Shown: positions 11,529 to 18,871 of the stretch, piece by piece | Numbering within the stretch: the first letter of the stretch is position 1 | How the letters are laid out: every line of letters starts with the position of its first letter | NCBI GenBank assembly: GCA_001885315.1 | Contig: MLPZ01000011.1 | Location: forward strand, 62,001-126,000 | Reading direction: 5' to 3' | DNA from: Treponema sp. CETP13 | GTDB lineage: Bacteria; Spirochaetota; Spirochaetia; Treponematales; Treponemataceae | Length of the DNA stretch: 64,000 nt | Made by a program: the position numbers and the translations under genes | Notes under the pieces: model-generated | Databases searched by the model: none | Told to the model about the DNA's origin: nothing | Seen by the model: the letters and a program-made list of their open reading frames with translations, nothing else

Positions 11529-12176
11529 TTATTCAGCAGGTTTTTCTTCTACTTTAGGAGTTTCCTCTTTTTTAGATTCCGCAACTGGAGTCTCTTCTGC
11601 AGGAGCCTCTTTAGCTAGAGCTTCTTTTGCAGGTGCTTCTGCTAAATAAAGTTTATCTCCATCACCAGCACCTTCTGAAGTTCTTTTATCCACAGCAGCT
11701 TGCAATGTTGCAGCAAGTTTCTGAACTGGTGCATTTACTGTCATAGCAATCATTGCCATAAGTTGTTTTCGACCAGGAAGTTTAGAAAATGCTATAAGTT
11801 TTTCTAAATCATAAACTTCATTATCTATTAACCCAGCTTTTAATTCTAAAGCAGGAGCTTCTTTTTGAAAATCTACTAAAATTTTAGCAATTTCATTCAT
11901 ATCTTCTTTACCAAGAGCTATAGCAGTTGGTCCTTTTAGATAATCAGAAACAGTATCGATTTTCATATCTGCAAATGCAACACGAGCAAAGTTATTTTTT
12001 AGAACTTTAAAAGCTGCATCTTTTTCACGTAATTTACCACGTAAAGCTGTAATTTGATCTACAGTTAAACCACGATAATTAGTAAAAATATAATCACTAT
12101 AACTTTCTAATACCGCTTTTGCTTCCGCAATAGCCGCTATCTTAGCAGGTTGTACTTTCTTAGCTTTTATAGCCAT
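11529..12176 (-). CDS. rplJ: 50S ribosomal protein L10 with acidic C-terminal extension
   Basis: The first 170 residues are an ordinary L10 (YIFTNYRGLTVDQITALRGKLRE, then KNNFARVAF), which anchors the L7/L12 dimers to 23S rRNA. The protein is 215 residues, some 40 longer than usual. The extra tail is rich in Ala, Pro, Glu and Lys (APAKEALAKEAPAEE and so on) and is probably disordered. The ATG shares one base with the rplA stop codon (TAATG), and AGGAGG lies inside rplA, so translation is probably coupled. Confidence 0.96.
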   Translation of the reverse strand: MAIKAKKVQPAKIAAIAEAKAVLESYSDYIFTNYRGLTVDQITALRGKLREKDAAFKVLKNNFARVAFADMKIDTVSDYLKGPTAIALGKEDMNEIAKILVDFQKEAPALELKAGLIDNEVYDLEKLIAFSKLPGRKQLMAMIAMTVNAPVQKLAATLQAAVDKRTSEGAGDGDKLYLAEAPAKEALAKEAPAEETPVAESKKEETPKVEEKPAE

Positions 12177-12856
12177 TATTCAGCCTCCTTATAATTGATC
12201 CAAACACCAGGACCCATTGTTGAGTTTACTGAAACAGTCTGCACATAACCAGCCTTAGCATCCGATGGTTTTTTACGTTCAATTTCTGACATCAAGGCAT
12301 TAATATTGTCTACAACCTTCGAAGTTTCCATTGAGCTTTTACCAACAGCCAAATGAACAATACCGGTTTTGTCCGCACGGAATTCAACACGACCACGTTT
12401 CAATTCACCAATTGCAGCAACTATATCTTTTGTTACTGTCCCAGTCTTAGGATTAGGCATCAAACCTCTTCGACCAAGAACCATACCAAGACGACCTACA
12501 TCTTTCATCATATCAGGAGTAGCAACAGCTACATCAAAATCTAGCCAACCACCCTTTACTTTTTCGATATATTCATCTGAACCTGCATAAGTTGCCCCTG
12601 CATCTAAAGCTTCTTTTACTCTATCAGCCTGACAAAATACAAGAACTTTTTTCTCGCCTTTAAACTGATGTGGAAATACCAAAGTATCTCGTACAGTTTG
12701 ACTTTTACCAAGACGAAGATTTACATGTAGCTCTATTGTCTCATCAAATTTTGCAAATTTTAATTCTTTAACTAATTCGCAAGCTTTAACAACATCATAC
12801 GTTGCCGAAGAATCATATTTCTTTACAGATTCGCGATATTTTTTTCCATGTTTCAT
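12176..12856 (-). CDS. rplA: 50S ribosomal protein L1
   Basis: The 226-residue product is full-length L1 of the mobile stalk on 23S rRNA. It contains the conserved GRLGMVLGRRGLMPNPKTGTVT segment and FRADKTGIVHLAVGK. It starts one base after the rplK stop, with GGAG inside the end of rplK. In many bacteria L1 represses its own rplK-rplA mRNA by binding the leader; the structured leader upstream of rplK is compatible with this. Confidence 0.98.
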   Translation of the reverse strand: MKHGKKYRESVKKYDSSATYDVVKACELVKELKFAKFDETIELHVNLRLGKSQTVRDTLVFPHQFKGEKKVLVFCQADRVKEALDAGATYAGSDEYIEKVKGGWLDFDVAVATPDMMKDVGRLGMVLGRRGLMPNPKTGTVTKDIVAAIGELKRGRVEFRADKTGIVHLAVGKSSMETSKVVDNINALMSEIERKKPSDAKAGYVQTVSVNSTMGPGVWINYKEAE

Positions 12857-12857
12857 A

Positions 12858-13289
12858 TTACCGCTCCACTTCTATACCCATACTGCGAGCAGTACCGGCT
12901 ATAATTTTTTTTGCTGCATCAATGTCATTAGCATTAATATCAGGCATTTTAACATTAGCAATTTCTTCTAACTGAGCCTGTGTAATTTTACCAACTTTAT
13001 TTAAAAGTGGATTATCAGAACCCTTTTTTAGACCAAGTGCTTTCTTTATTAAAACTGTTGCTGGTGGAGTTTTCAGTTCGAACGTATAAGAACGATCCTG
13101 ATAAACTGTAATAATTACAGGAATTGTTAATCCTGCTTCCATTGACTTTGTTCGATCATTAAACTGCTGAACAAACTGAGGTGCAGAAACGCCATGAGGT
13201 CCCAATGCTGGTCCTATAGGCGGAGCTGGTGTTGCCTTTCCGGCAGGACACTGTAGCTTGATAACTGCTGTTACCTTTTTTTTAGCCAT
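12858..13289 (-). CDS. rplK: 50S ribosomal protein L11
   Basis: The 143-residue product has standard L11 length. The N-terminal domain shows [18 protein letters not shown], the thiostrepton-binding proline region, and the C-terminal RNA-binding domain ends [12 protein letters not shown]. It forms the GTPase-associated centre with 23S rRNA. The start has an AAGGAGC ribosome binding site. A 181-base spacer with hairpins separates it from nusG. Confidence 0.98.
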   Translation of the reverse strand: MAKKKVTAVIKLQCPAGKATPAPPIGPALGPHGVSAPQFVQQFNDRTKSMEAGLTIPVIITVYQDRSYTFELKTPPATVLIKKALGLKKGSDNPLLNKVGKITQAQLEEIANVKMPDINANDIDAAKKIIAGTARSMGIEVER

Positions 13290-13312
13290 ATTTTTGCTCC
13301 TTATTTGGTAAT

Positions 13313-13365
13313 GTGAAATTTACAATTTCACGACGAGTTTACAAAGTAAACATCGCGGCGATATG
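13313..13365 (-). promoter_or_regulatory. Cluster of hairpins in the rplK leader
   Basis: Three small inverted repeats follow each other: GTGAAATT/AATTTCAC at 13313-13331, GTTTAC/GTAAAC at 13336-13350 and ATCGC-type CATCGCGGCGATATG at 13351-13365. The middle one reads GTTTACTTTGTAAAC on the minus strand, the same core as the repeats in the rplJ-rplL spacer. The position before rplK-rplA suits an L1 autoregulatory site, but I cannot match it to the known L1 target. Confidence 0.45.
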
Positions 13366-13470
13366 ACTCAGCTCAACGAACCTACATACCTTCCAAAACA
13401 AGAAATCAAGAAAAAAGTAATTACTCTCTTTTCAAAATTAATTTACTATAAAATTTACTGATTTTTTTAA

Positions 13471-14028
13471 CTAACTTTTTTCAACTTGTAAAAAATCAAC
13501 TTCAACGGGAGTTGCACGTCCAAAAATACCAACCATAACCCGAAGTTTTCCTTTTTCTTCATTAATTTCTTCGATAGAACCCGAAAAAGTAGCAAAAGGT
13601 CCATCAATAATTTTAACCTGCTCACCCTCAGAAAAAGTCTGTGTCATACGTGCAGGTTTTTCACCTTTAAGATCCCCAGATTTTTGCAACAAAGAAAGAG
13701 CTTCATCATTAGAAATAGGACGAGGTCTTTGACTTGGATTTGTTCCAACAAAAGCCGTAACACCCTGGATTCGACGAATAGCAGAACAAGTAGACTTCCA
13801 ACCAATATCAGGCAAATCTAATTCAAGCATTATATAACCAGGAAGAAATTTTTTTGTAACAGTTCTTTTTTTACCATTTCTTACTTCCACAACATCTTCG
13901 ACAGGAACTTTTACATCTTGTACAATTTCCGGTTTTAACTCACCTAAGTCGAGCATCATGTGAATAGTTTTTTCTATTTTACTTTCATACCCGGTGTAAA
14001 CACTGAGAATATACCAACCTTTTGCCAT
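13471..14028 (-). CDS. nusG: Transcription termination/antitermination factor NusG
   Basis: The 185-residue product has an N-terminal NGN domain (GWYILSVYTGYESKIEKTI, then LPGYIMLELDL) and a C-terminal KOW domain (GEQVKIIDGPFATFSGSIEEIN). NusG binds RNA polymerase and couples it to Rho or the ribosome. The gene begins 9 bases after secE with AGGAAG upstream. It matches the family in length and shows no domain insertion. Confidence 0.98.
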   Translation of the reverse strand: MAKGWYILSVYTGYESKIEKTIHMMLDLGELKPEIVQDVKVPVEDVVEVRNGKKRTVTKKFLPGYIMLELDLPDIGWKSTCSAIRRIQGVTAFVGTNPSQRPRPISNDEALSLLQKSGDLKGEKPARMTQTFSEGEQVKIIDGPFATFSGSIEEINEEKGKLRVMVGIFGRATPVEVDFLQVEKS

Positions 14029-14037
14029 CTACACTTC

Positions 14038-14217
14038 CTAAAAAATTGCAGTCATTCCCTTTGTAAAAAGGAAATCCATCAAACCAAGAATAACAGCTAT
14101 AACAACAGTTGATATCAATACAACTTTTGTCGACTGTCCAACATCTTCACGCGTTGGCCAAACAACTTTTTTGAGTTCAGCTACAGATTCCTTACAAAAT
14201 TTGACGATTTTTTTCAT
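14038..14217 (-). CDS. secE: Preprotein translocase subunit SecE
   Basis: The 59-residue product is the short SecE form. It has an amphipathic helix with the conserved ELKKVVWPTREDV motif and one C-terminal membrane segment (VVLISTVVIAVILGLMDFLF). SecE clamps SecY in the inner-membrane translocon. I chose the start at 14217 (MKKIVKF) with an AGGAATT site. A longer reading frame from 14340 would translate straight through tRNA-Trp and is rejected. Confidence 0.96.
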   Translation of the reverse strand: MKKIVKFCKESVAELKKVVWPTREDVGQSTKVVLISTVVIAVILGLMDFLFTKGMTAIF

Positions 14218-14243
14218 AATCAATTCCTGATAAATATAAGATA

Positions 14244-14316
14244 CAGGCCAGGCAAGACTCGAACTCGCAACATTCGGTTTTGGAGACCGACACTCTACCA
14301 TTAGAGTTACTGGCCT
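14244..14316 (-). tRNA. tRNA-Trp (anticodon CCA)
   Basis: The minus strand folds as a 73-nt tRNA: acceptor AGGCCAG with CTGGCCT, a short D-arm, anticodon stem TCGGT/ACCGA with loop CTCCAAA, and a T-arm with GTTCGAGTC. The discriminator is G and CCA is not encoded. It lies between rpmG and secE inside the operon, so it must be cut from the mRNA. Confidence 0.96.
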
Positions 14317-14384
14317 AAAAGAACACCACACGGTATTCATTTATACATTAAACCACAAAAAATTCTCATGGCATAATTACTAAT

Positions 14385-14555
14385 TTATTTTGCTTTAGTC
14401 TCTTTATGCAAAGTATGTTTGCGACAAAAAGGGCAATATTTACTTAACTCAAGTTTTCCTTGAATATTTCTTCTATTTTTATAAGTAGTGTAATTTTTTC
14501 GCTTGCATTCAGTACACTGAAGTGCAATAATTTCAACAGCACCTTTTTTTGCCAT
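14385..14555 (-). CDS. rpmG: 50S ribosomal protein L33
   Basis: The 56-residue product has the zinc-ribbon form of L33 with two Cys pairs (CTEC and CPFC) flanking YTTYKNRRN. The start at 14555 (MAKKGAVEI) has AGGAG upstream; a longer frame from 14669 reads into tRNA-Thr and is not real. It sits between tRNA-Thr and tRNA-Trp at the head of the operon. Confidence 0.97.
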   Translation of the reverse strand: MAKKGAVEIIALQCTECKRKNYTTYKNRRNIQGKLELSKYCPFCRKHTLHKETKAK

Positions 14556-14627
14556 AATACTAACTCCTAAGGACAACACTCTAATATTGTCATAATAACA
14601 TAATAATTTATCTGCTCTACTGAGTAA

Positions 14628-14700
14628 AGCCTCCGTGCGGAATCGAACCGCAGACCTCAACCTTACCATGGTTGCGCTCTACCGACTGAGCTACAAAGGC
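14628..14700 (-). tRNA. tRNA-Thr (anticodon GGT)
   Basis: The minus strand gives a 73-nt cloverleaf: acceptor GCCTTTG with CGGAGGC, D-arm AGCTCAGTCGGTAGAGC, anticodon stem CAACC/GGTTG with loop ATGGTAA, and T-arm GTTCGATTC. The discriminator is T and CCA is not encoded. It is the first gene of the superoperon. Confidence 0.97.
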
Positions 14701-14747
14701 ACGAAGTTTGTCGCATACTAGACGATAGTTACGGACACGTGTTGGAT

Positions 14748-14776
14748 ACTATACTAAACGCTCTCTATTTTGTCAA
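14748..14776 (-). promoter_or_regulatory. Promoter of the tRNA-Thr/rpmG/secE/nusG/rpl/rpo superoperon
   Basis: On the minus strand TTGACA (14771-14776) and TATAGT (14748-14753) are 17 bases apart, a near-perfect housekeeping promoter. The tRNA begins about 40 bases after the predicted start of transcription. Its -35 box lies back-to-back with the divergent cysE promoter. Confidence 0.88.
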
Positions 14777-14794
14777 CGGCAACAATTAAAAAAA

Positions 14795-14824
14795 TTGACT
14801 TTTATCTTAAAAACAAGGTATATT
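14795..14824 (+). promoter_or_regulatory. Predicted promoter of cysE
   Basis: TTGACT (14795-14800) and TATATT (14819-14824) are 18 bases apart. The ATG of cysE follows 34 bases after the -10 box with an AGGAG site between. Confidence 0.7.
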
Positions 14825-14858
14825 CTTTATAGTATAAAACTTATCAGGAGATTTATTT

Positions 14859-15704
14859 ATGGCAACCACGGACACTCTTATTCAGAACATTCTTTTATCA
14901 TATGAAACTTTAGGAGGTGTTAATCTAACCGAAACAGATACCTTCCCCAACAAAGAAGATGTTGCCTCTATCTTACTGGATATAGAATGTCTTATTTTTC
15001 CAGGATTTAAAACTTCGCAACAAATGGATCGGCAAAGTTTAAACTATTTGACCGGAGAGAGAGTTCATAGAATTGGCTCCGCATTAACAAAAGAAGCCAC
15101 AAAAGCTATTCTTTACGATTGCAAAAAAAAGAAAAAAGATCCTGTTAAATGCTATGAAAAAGCAGAAAAAATTGTTATTGCTTTATTAGATGCAATACCC
15201 CATATACGAAAAGTTCTTATAGGAGATGCAGAAGCAGCTTTTGAAGGCGACCCTGCTGCTAGAAGTATAGAAGAGGTAATACTTTCCTATCCAGGACTTG
15301 AAGCTATTATTACCTACAGAATTGCACACTTTCTTTTTGAAAAAGACTTACCTTTAATTCCCCGTATTATGAGCGAATATATTCATGGTAAAACAGGAAT
15401 AGACATTCATCCAGGAGCCCAAATTGGTGAAAGATTTTTTATTGATCATGGAACTGGCGTGGTAATAGGCGAAACAACAGTTATTGGGAAAAATGTTAAA
15501 CTGTATCAAGGAGTAACCCTTGGAGCTTTAAGTGTTTGCAAAGGGCTCTGCGGTAAAAAAAGACACCCAACAATACAAGACAATGTTACAATTTATGCGA
15601 ATGCAACAATCTTAGGAGGCGAAACCGTTATTGGCGAAGGACAAACAATCGGAGGAAACTCTTGGATTATAAAATCTGTTAAGCCCAAAAAAGTGGCGAA
15701 ATGA
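14859..15704 (+). CDS. cysE: Serine O-acetyltransferase
   Basis: The 281-residue product transfers acetyl from acetyl-CoA to L-serine, the first step of cysteine synthesis. An alpha-helical N-terminal part (residues 1-180) is followed by a left-handed beta-helix of hexapeptide repeats. That part carries [11 protein letters not shown], the catalytic [13 protein letters not shown], and [10 protein letters not shown]. The architecture is that of the longer serine acetyltransferases found in anaerobes. A good AGGAG site precedes the ATG. The stop codon overlaps the next start (ATGA). Confidence 0.9.
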   Translation: MATTDTLIQNILLSYETLGGVNLTETDTFPNKEDVASILLDIECLIFPGFKTSQQMDRQSLNYLTGERVHRIGSALTKEATKAILYDCKKKKKDPVKCYEKAEKIVIALLDAIPHIRKVLIGDAEAAFEGDPAARSIEEVILSYPGLEAIITYRIAHFLFEKDLPLIPRIMSEYIHGKTGIDIHPGAQIGERFFIDHGTGVVIGETTVIGKNVKLYQGVTLGALSVCKGLCGKKRHPTIQDNVTIYANATILGGETVIGEGQTIGGNSWIIKSVKPKKVAK

Positions 15705-16090
15705 AATTAAATACTATTATAAAACCATTAGATATTGTTATTTTTTTTCTCGCTGTTGTAATAGCTATTTTTTCAATTTTTCGTTTAACACAAAATAACA
15801 ACAAATCCCCATTAGCATACATCGACACACCTAACGGAAGCTATGTTTATAGCCTTGATTCTGACCGGTCTTTAGAATTTTCTGGACCACTTGGAATTAC
15901 AAAGATAACTATTAAAAATGGAGAAGCTTTTTTTACAGATTCCCCATGTCAAAACAAAATATGCATAATGAGCAACCCTGCAAAACAAAATGGCGATTGG
16001 ATAGCATGTTTACCCAATCGCATATTTCTTCGCATAGAAGGAACTGATAACTCAGAATCCACATCAGGACTAGATGCCATTAGCGAATAG
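15701..16090 (+). CDS. NusG-domain-II-like membrane-anchored protein
   Basis: The 129-residue product has one N-terminal membrane segment (about residues 11-27) and then a small beta domain. The stretch [26 protein letters not shown] is typical of the family of short secreted or anchored proteins resembling NusG domain II. Such proteins often occur near electron-transport genes in spirochaetes and firmicutes; their function is not established. Its start overlaps the cysE stop by four bases, so the two are translationally coupled. Confidence 0.75.
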   Translation: MKLNTIIKPLDIVIFFLAVVIAIFSIFRLTQNNNKSPLAYIDTPNGSYVYSLDSDRSLEFSGPLGITKITIKNGEAFFTDSPCQNKICIMSNPAKQNGDWIACLPNRIFLRIEGTDNSESTSGLDAISE

Positions 16091-16111
16091 CAAAGTTACC
16101 AGCTAAAAACC

Positions 16112-17134
16112 TTATTGACGCTCTGGAGGCATTGAATCTTCTGAAATACCAAGCGCTGCAACAAGTTCATCTTCTGTTATTCCAAGTTTTTCTGCAGCTG
16201 CTGCAAAATCCGGCCGTCCACCAGGCTGTCCACCCTGCATTTGACCATCTTGAGGTAGCAAACCTTGGGAATCTTCATGCCCATTTTGCGGAACATCACC
16301 TTCTTTTCTAGGACCTTTATTTCCTGCAGGCATACCTGTATCACCATCTTCGAATACAACAACCCGATCTTCATCTACTGTTGAAGGATCCCCTTCTGGT
16401 GTTTCTATTACATTTCCACCACGTACTAAACGGACATAATTATTAACCCGCTCTCCATCTATGCCTTCTGCACCTGCCTCGGTTTTTGTATCGAATCGGA
16501 CAGCTCCGGCCCCGTGCATATCTTCACCATCATGATCGACTGCATATCCAAAAGCAACATACCACGCATAGCAATACCCTTCGGCTGGATCGTCATGTTT
16601 ATCTATATACGGATTAGAAGTACTTGACCAAAAATAAGGATAATCTTTATTTCCTGCTTCGTTAACAATTTCTGTGATATTAAACACACTTGTATCAATT
16701 GCGGGGAAAGAACCAGAATAATCAACAATACTTTGCAATTCCTTTATGTTAGGAAGCCTCCAATCATCATAACCACCAGTAGTTAGAGAATCGCAATAAT
16801 CATCAGCATCCTCCCACACCATTGAAGCATCTGAAAGTTCCTGGGTCCATGTTAAGCCGGTAACATTATCGGTTACAGTTCCATCTCCGTTATCTGTATA
16901 ACTTGGAACATTCCCTGTATATTGTGCATCCTGACCATAAAAAGCCTCACCTTTGGCTGGGCCATCTATCTGTTCTTTGTTGTTATAACAAAGTCCTTGA
17001 TTTGTATCTACTATTGCATAATTTGATTCTTTCGAACTCGTAGAGTCACTTTCTACCGACCCAGATGCAAACCAAAAAGTTGTCACACTGATACACACAA
17101 CAACTCCCAATAATTGTATACTATGTTTTTTCAT
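16112..17134 (-). CDS. Secreted DUF1566 (Lcl-type) protein with C-terminal LGITEDEL module
   Basis: The 340-residue product starts with an export signal (residues 1-26). A DUF1566 domain follows at about residues 75-245, shown by VTDNVTGLTWTQ, GYDDWRLPNIKELQSIVDY, YFWSSTS and NNYVRLVRGG. This domain is found in surface and adhesion-associated proteins. The tail is Gly/Pro/Gln rich and ends with FAAAAEKLGITEDELVAALG, a module also found twice in the lipoprotein at 18326-18676. A perfect palindrome overlaps the region just before its ribosome binding site. The AraC regulator is divergent. Confidence 0.8.
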   Translation of the reverse strand: MKKHSIQLLGVVVCISVTTFWFASGSVESDSTSSKESNYAIVDTNQGLCYNNKEQIDGPAKGEAFYGQDAQYTGNVPSYTDNGDGTVTDNVTGLTWTQELSDASMVWEDADDYCDSLTTGGYDDWRLPNIKELQSIVDYSGSFPAIDTSVFNITEIVNEAGNKDYPYFWSSTSNPYIDKHDDPAEGYCYAWYVAFGYAVDHDGEDMHGAGAVRFDTKTEAGAEGIDGERVNNYVRLVRGGNVIETPEGDPSTVDEDRVVVFEDGDTGMPAGNKGPRKEGDVPQNGHEDSQGLLPQDGQMQGGQPGGRPDFAAAAEKLGITEDELVAALGISEDSMPPERQ

Positions 17135-17143
17135 AAAAACTCC

Positions 17144-17157
17144 TTGGCAATTGCCAA
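17144..17157 (-). promoter_or_regulatory. Perfect 14-bp palindrome at the ribosome binding site of the DUF1566 gene
   Basis: TTGGCAATTGCCAA is fully symmetric, and on the minus strand its last bases run into AAGGAG, the ribosome binding site. It could be a protein operator or an RNA hairpin that hides the site. Confidence 0.5.
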
Positions 17158-17293
17158 TAAAAACTATATCTTAGTCAAAAAAGAAACGCTTTATTCATTT
17201 GCAATTTTCTAATGACTTTTTACATTACCAAATATAAAGAGTTTTTCTTTTAACAACTTCCAAATCGCCCCGTATGGAATTTTATTTTTTCTC

Positions 17294-17322
17294 TCGAACA
17301 AAAAACAAATTATCTATATACT
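17294..17322 (+). promoter_or_regulatory. Candidate promoter of the AraC gene giving a leaderless mRNA
   Basis: TATACT at 17317-17322 ends seven bases before the A of the ATG at 17329, with a poor -35 (TCGAAC) 17 bases upstream. No ribosome binding site precedes the ATG. A leaderless transcript would explain both facts. Confidence 0.45.
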
Positions 17323-17328
17323 TGCTAC

Positions 17329-18273
17329 ATGGAACAACATATAGAAATTAATCAAATCATTTCAATTATAGGGTTTGCTTGGGCAATTGTCGGTATAATT
17401 TCTATTGCTTTAAAAGAAACTAACTATCAAATTAAAAAAAAGTATTCACTGGCTCTTATTATTACATTTTGCTTACCAATGGTAAAAAGTTTACTACAAT
17501 ACGTACTTCCTGCAGCCCCTCATATACAGCTTTTAGAATCAAAATATCTTTCTTTTTTATACGGTCCACTTTTATACTTATATGTAAAAGCTGTTTTAAA
17601 TGAACCTGTTAAAGGATTTAAAAAAAACGGAATCCATTTTATTCCTTTTGTACTTTCATTTATAGCATTATATTTATTAAGTCCAACAGTTTTACATCCA
17701 CCAAGAACCGTTACACAAATCTTTTCTTTGCAAGTTGTTACTAACATTCCTCTGTCTCTCTTTATTCTAAATTTTATATTGTTTGGGGCAAATCAACAAG
17801 TAATAGTAATCAATCAAAACAATTCAATTAATCAAGATACAAAACAAGAAAGCAAAGACCAAAAAAACAACATTACAAATCATGTGGTTAAAAACTCTGA
17901 GCAAAGACCTATTCTTTCGGATATCGAAATGGAATCTCTTGTAAAAAAACTTGAAACCTATATAAAAAATTCCAAAATATACTTAGATTCAGATTTGACA
18001 CTTGAAAAACTTGCTAATGAAACTAAAATAACTCGGCATAAACTTTCTTATATTTTAAAAAAAGGTTTAAATATGGCTTTTTATACATATATTAATCATT
18101 ACAGAATTGAAGAATTTAAAAATCTCGTCCTTCAAGGTCGTAATAAAGAACTTTCTATCTTAGGACTCACGTACGAATGTGGATTTAAAGGGTCTTCATC
18201 TTTTTATAGTGCACTAAAAAAAGAAAGAGGAATAACACCAAAACAGCTAATAAAACAAATTGAAAATACATAA
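17329..18273 (+). CDS. Membrane-anchored AraC-family transcriptional regulator
   Basis: The 314-residue product has about five membrane segments in residues 1-150. A polar Asn/Gln-rich linker follows (about 150-195), then a C-terminal AraC helix-turn-helix pair (LTLEKLANETKITRHKLSYILKK and LGLTYECGFKGSSSFYSALKKERGITP, each shown here only in part). The layout suggests a sensor in the membrane that acts directly on DNA. It lies divergent from the DUF1566 gene and convergent with the lipoprotein gene that shares a module with it, so those two are its likely targets. No Shine-Dalgarno is visible. Confidence 0.85.
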   Translation: MEQHIEINQIISIIGFAWAIVGIISIALKETNYQIKKKYSLALIITFCLPMVKSLLQYVLPAAPHIQLLESKYLSFLYGPLLYLYVKAVLNEPVKGFKKNGIHFIPFVLSFIALYLLSPTVLHPPRTVTQIFSLQVVTNIPLSLFILNFILFGANQQVIVINQNNSINQDTKQESKDQKNNITNHVVKNSEQRPILSDIEMESLVKKLETYIKNSKIYLDSDLTLEKLANETKITRHKLSYILKKGLNMAFYTYINHYRIEEFKNLVLQGRNKELSILGLTYECGFKGSSSFYSALKKERGITPKQLIKQIENT

Positions 18274-18306
18274 AAAAAGGAGAATAAACATACGTCTATT
18301 CTCCTT
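18272..18306 (-). terminator. Terminator of the lipoprotein gene, shared with the AraC gene
   Basis: AAGGAGAATA (18277-18286) pairs perfectly with TATTCTCCTT (18297-18306). On the minus strand it is followed by T7, a strong intrinsic terminator for the gene at 18326-18676. On the plus strand the T-run is poor, so its effect on the AraC gene is weaker. Confidence 0.9.
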
Positions 18307-18325
18307 ACAAATTTCTACTTATAAT

Positions 18326-18676
18326 CTATTCTGCTGGCATCTCATCATTTGGAGTAGCAGGAACACCTAATGCAGCAATAAGATCTTCTTCGGTAACGCC
18401 AAGTTTTTCTGCAATTGCAGCAAAATCTGGTCTTCCTCCACGAGGATCTCCCATTGCTTCTATAAGCTCATCTTCACTAACACCTAAAGCCACAGCGGCA
18501 GCAGTAAAATCAGGTTGAACCATATCACCACCTTGTTGCTTAGGAGGAGCCATTTGTCCATGTGCTTCAGCCGTTTCTGGCCCTTTTTCTTCATTTTTTG
18601 AAGTACAACTAGTTAAACCAACAGACAAAATCGCTAAAAGCGAAATAGCAACACAGAGTAAATTTTTTTTATTCAT
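18326..18676 (-). CDS. Small lipoprotein with two LGVxEEDLIxAxG modules
   Basis: The 116-residue product has a lipoprotein signal with the lipobox LTSC at residues 21-24. The mature part is short and consists of an Ala/Gly/Pro-rich linker and two copies of a helical module: DFTAAAVALGVSEDELIEAMG and DFAAIAEKLGVTEEDLIAALG. A third copy closes the DUF1566 protein at 16112-17134. I know of no assigned function. Similar LGVTEEEL helices occur in small secreted proteins of other bacteria. It is probably anchored in a membrane facing the periplasm or the surface. Confidence 0.75.
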   Translation of the reverse strand: MNKKNLLCVAISLLAILSVGLTSCTSKNEEKGPETAEAHGQMAPPKQQGGDMVQPDFTAAAVALGVSEDELIEAMGDPRGGRPDFAAIAEKLGVTEEDLIAALGVPATPNDEMPAE

Positions 18677-18696
18677 GATTATTCCTTATTTTTTTT

Positions 18697-18719
18697 AGTT
18701 AATATTAATTATATTAACT
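18697..18719 (-). promoter_or_regulatory. Inverted repeat upstream of the lipoprotein gene
   Basis: AGTTAATAT and ATATTAACT form a perfect 9-bp repeat around TAATT, about 20 bases upstream of the lipoprotein start. A second hairpin (AAAGCTT/AAGCTTT) lies at 18731-18750. Either may be an operator; no clear promoter could be fixed in this very AT-rich spacer. Confidence 0.35.
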
Positions 18720-18871
18720 TTAATAGATTAAAAGCTTCTTTGTAAGCTTTACTAATATAACCATTTAGACTCTATTTTGTTACTTTATTTTTATATTTTT
18801 TATTACTTTTTTTTAATATAATTATTTTTTTTTAACTTGTAAATCTTTTAATAAAAAAGTAGCATAATTTT

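Noticed and set aside
14217-14340. Longer SecE start at 14340
   Set aside because: The extra 41 codons are the tRNA-Trp sequence read as protein; the short start has its own ribosome binding site and family length.
14555-14669. Longer L33 start at 14669
   Set aside because: The extension reads through part of tRNA-Thr, and the residues have no L33 similarity.
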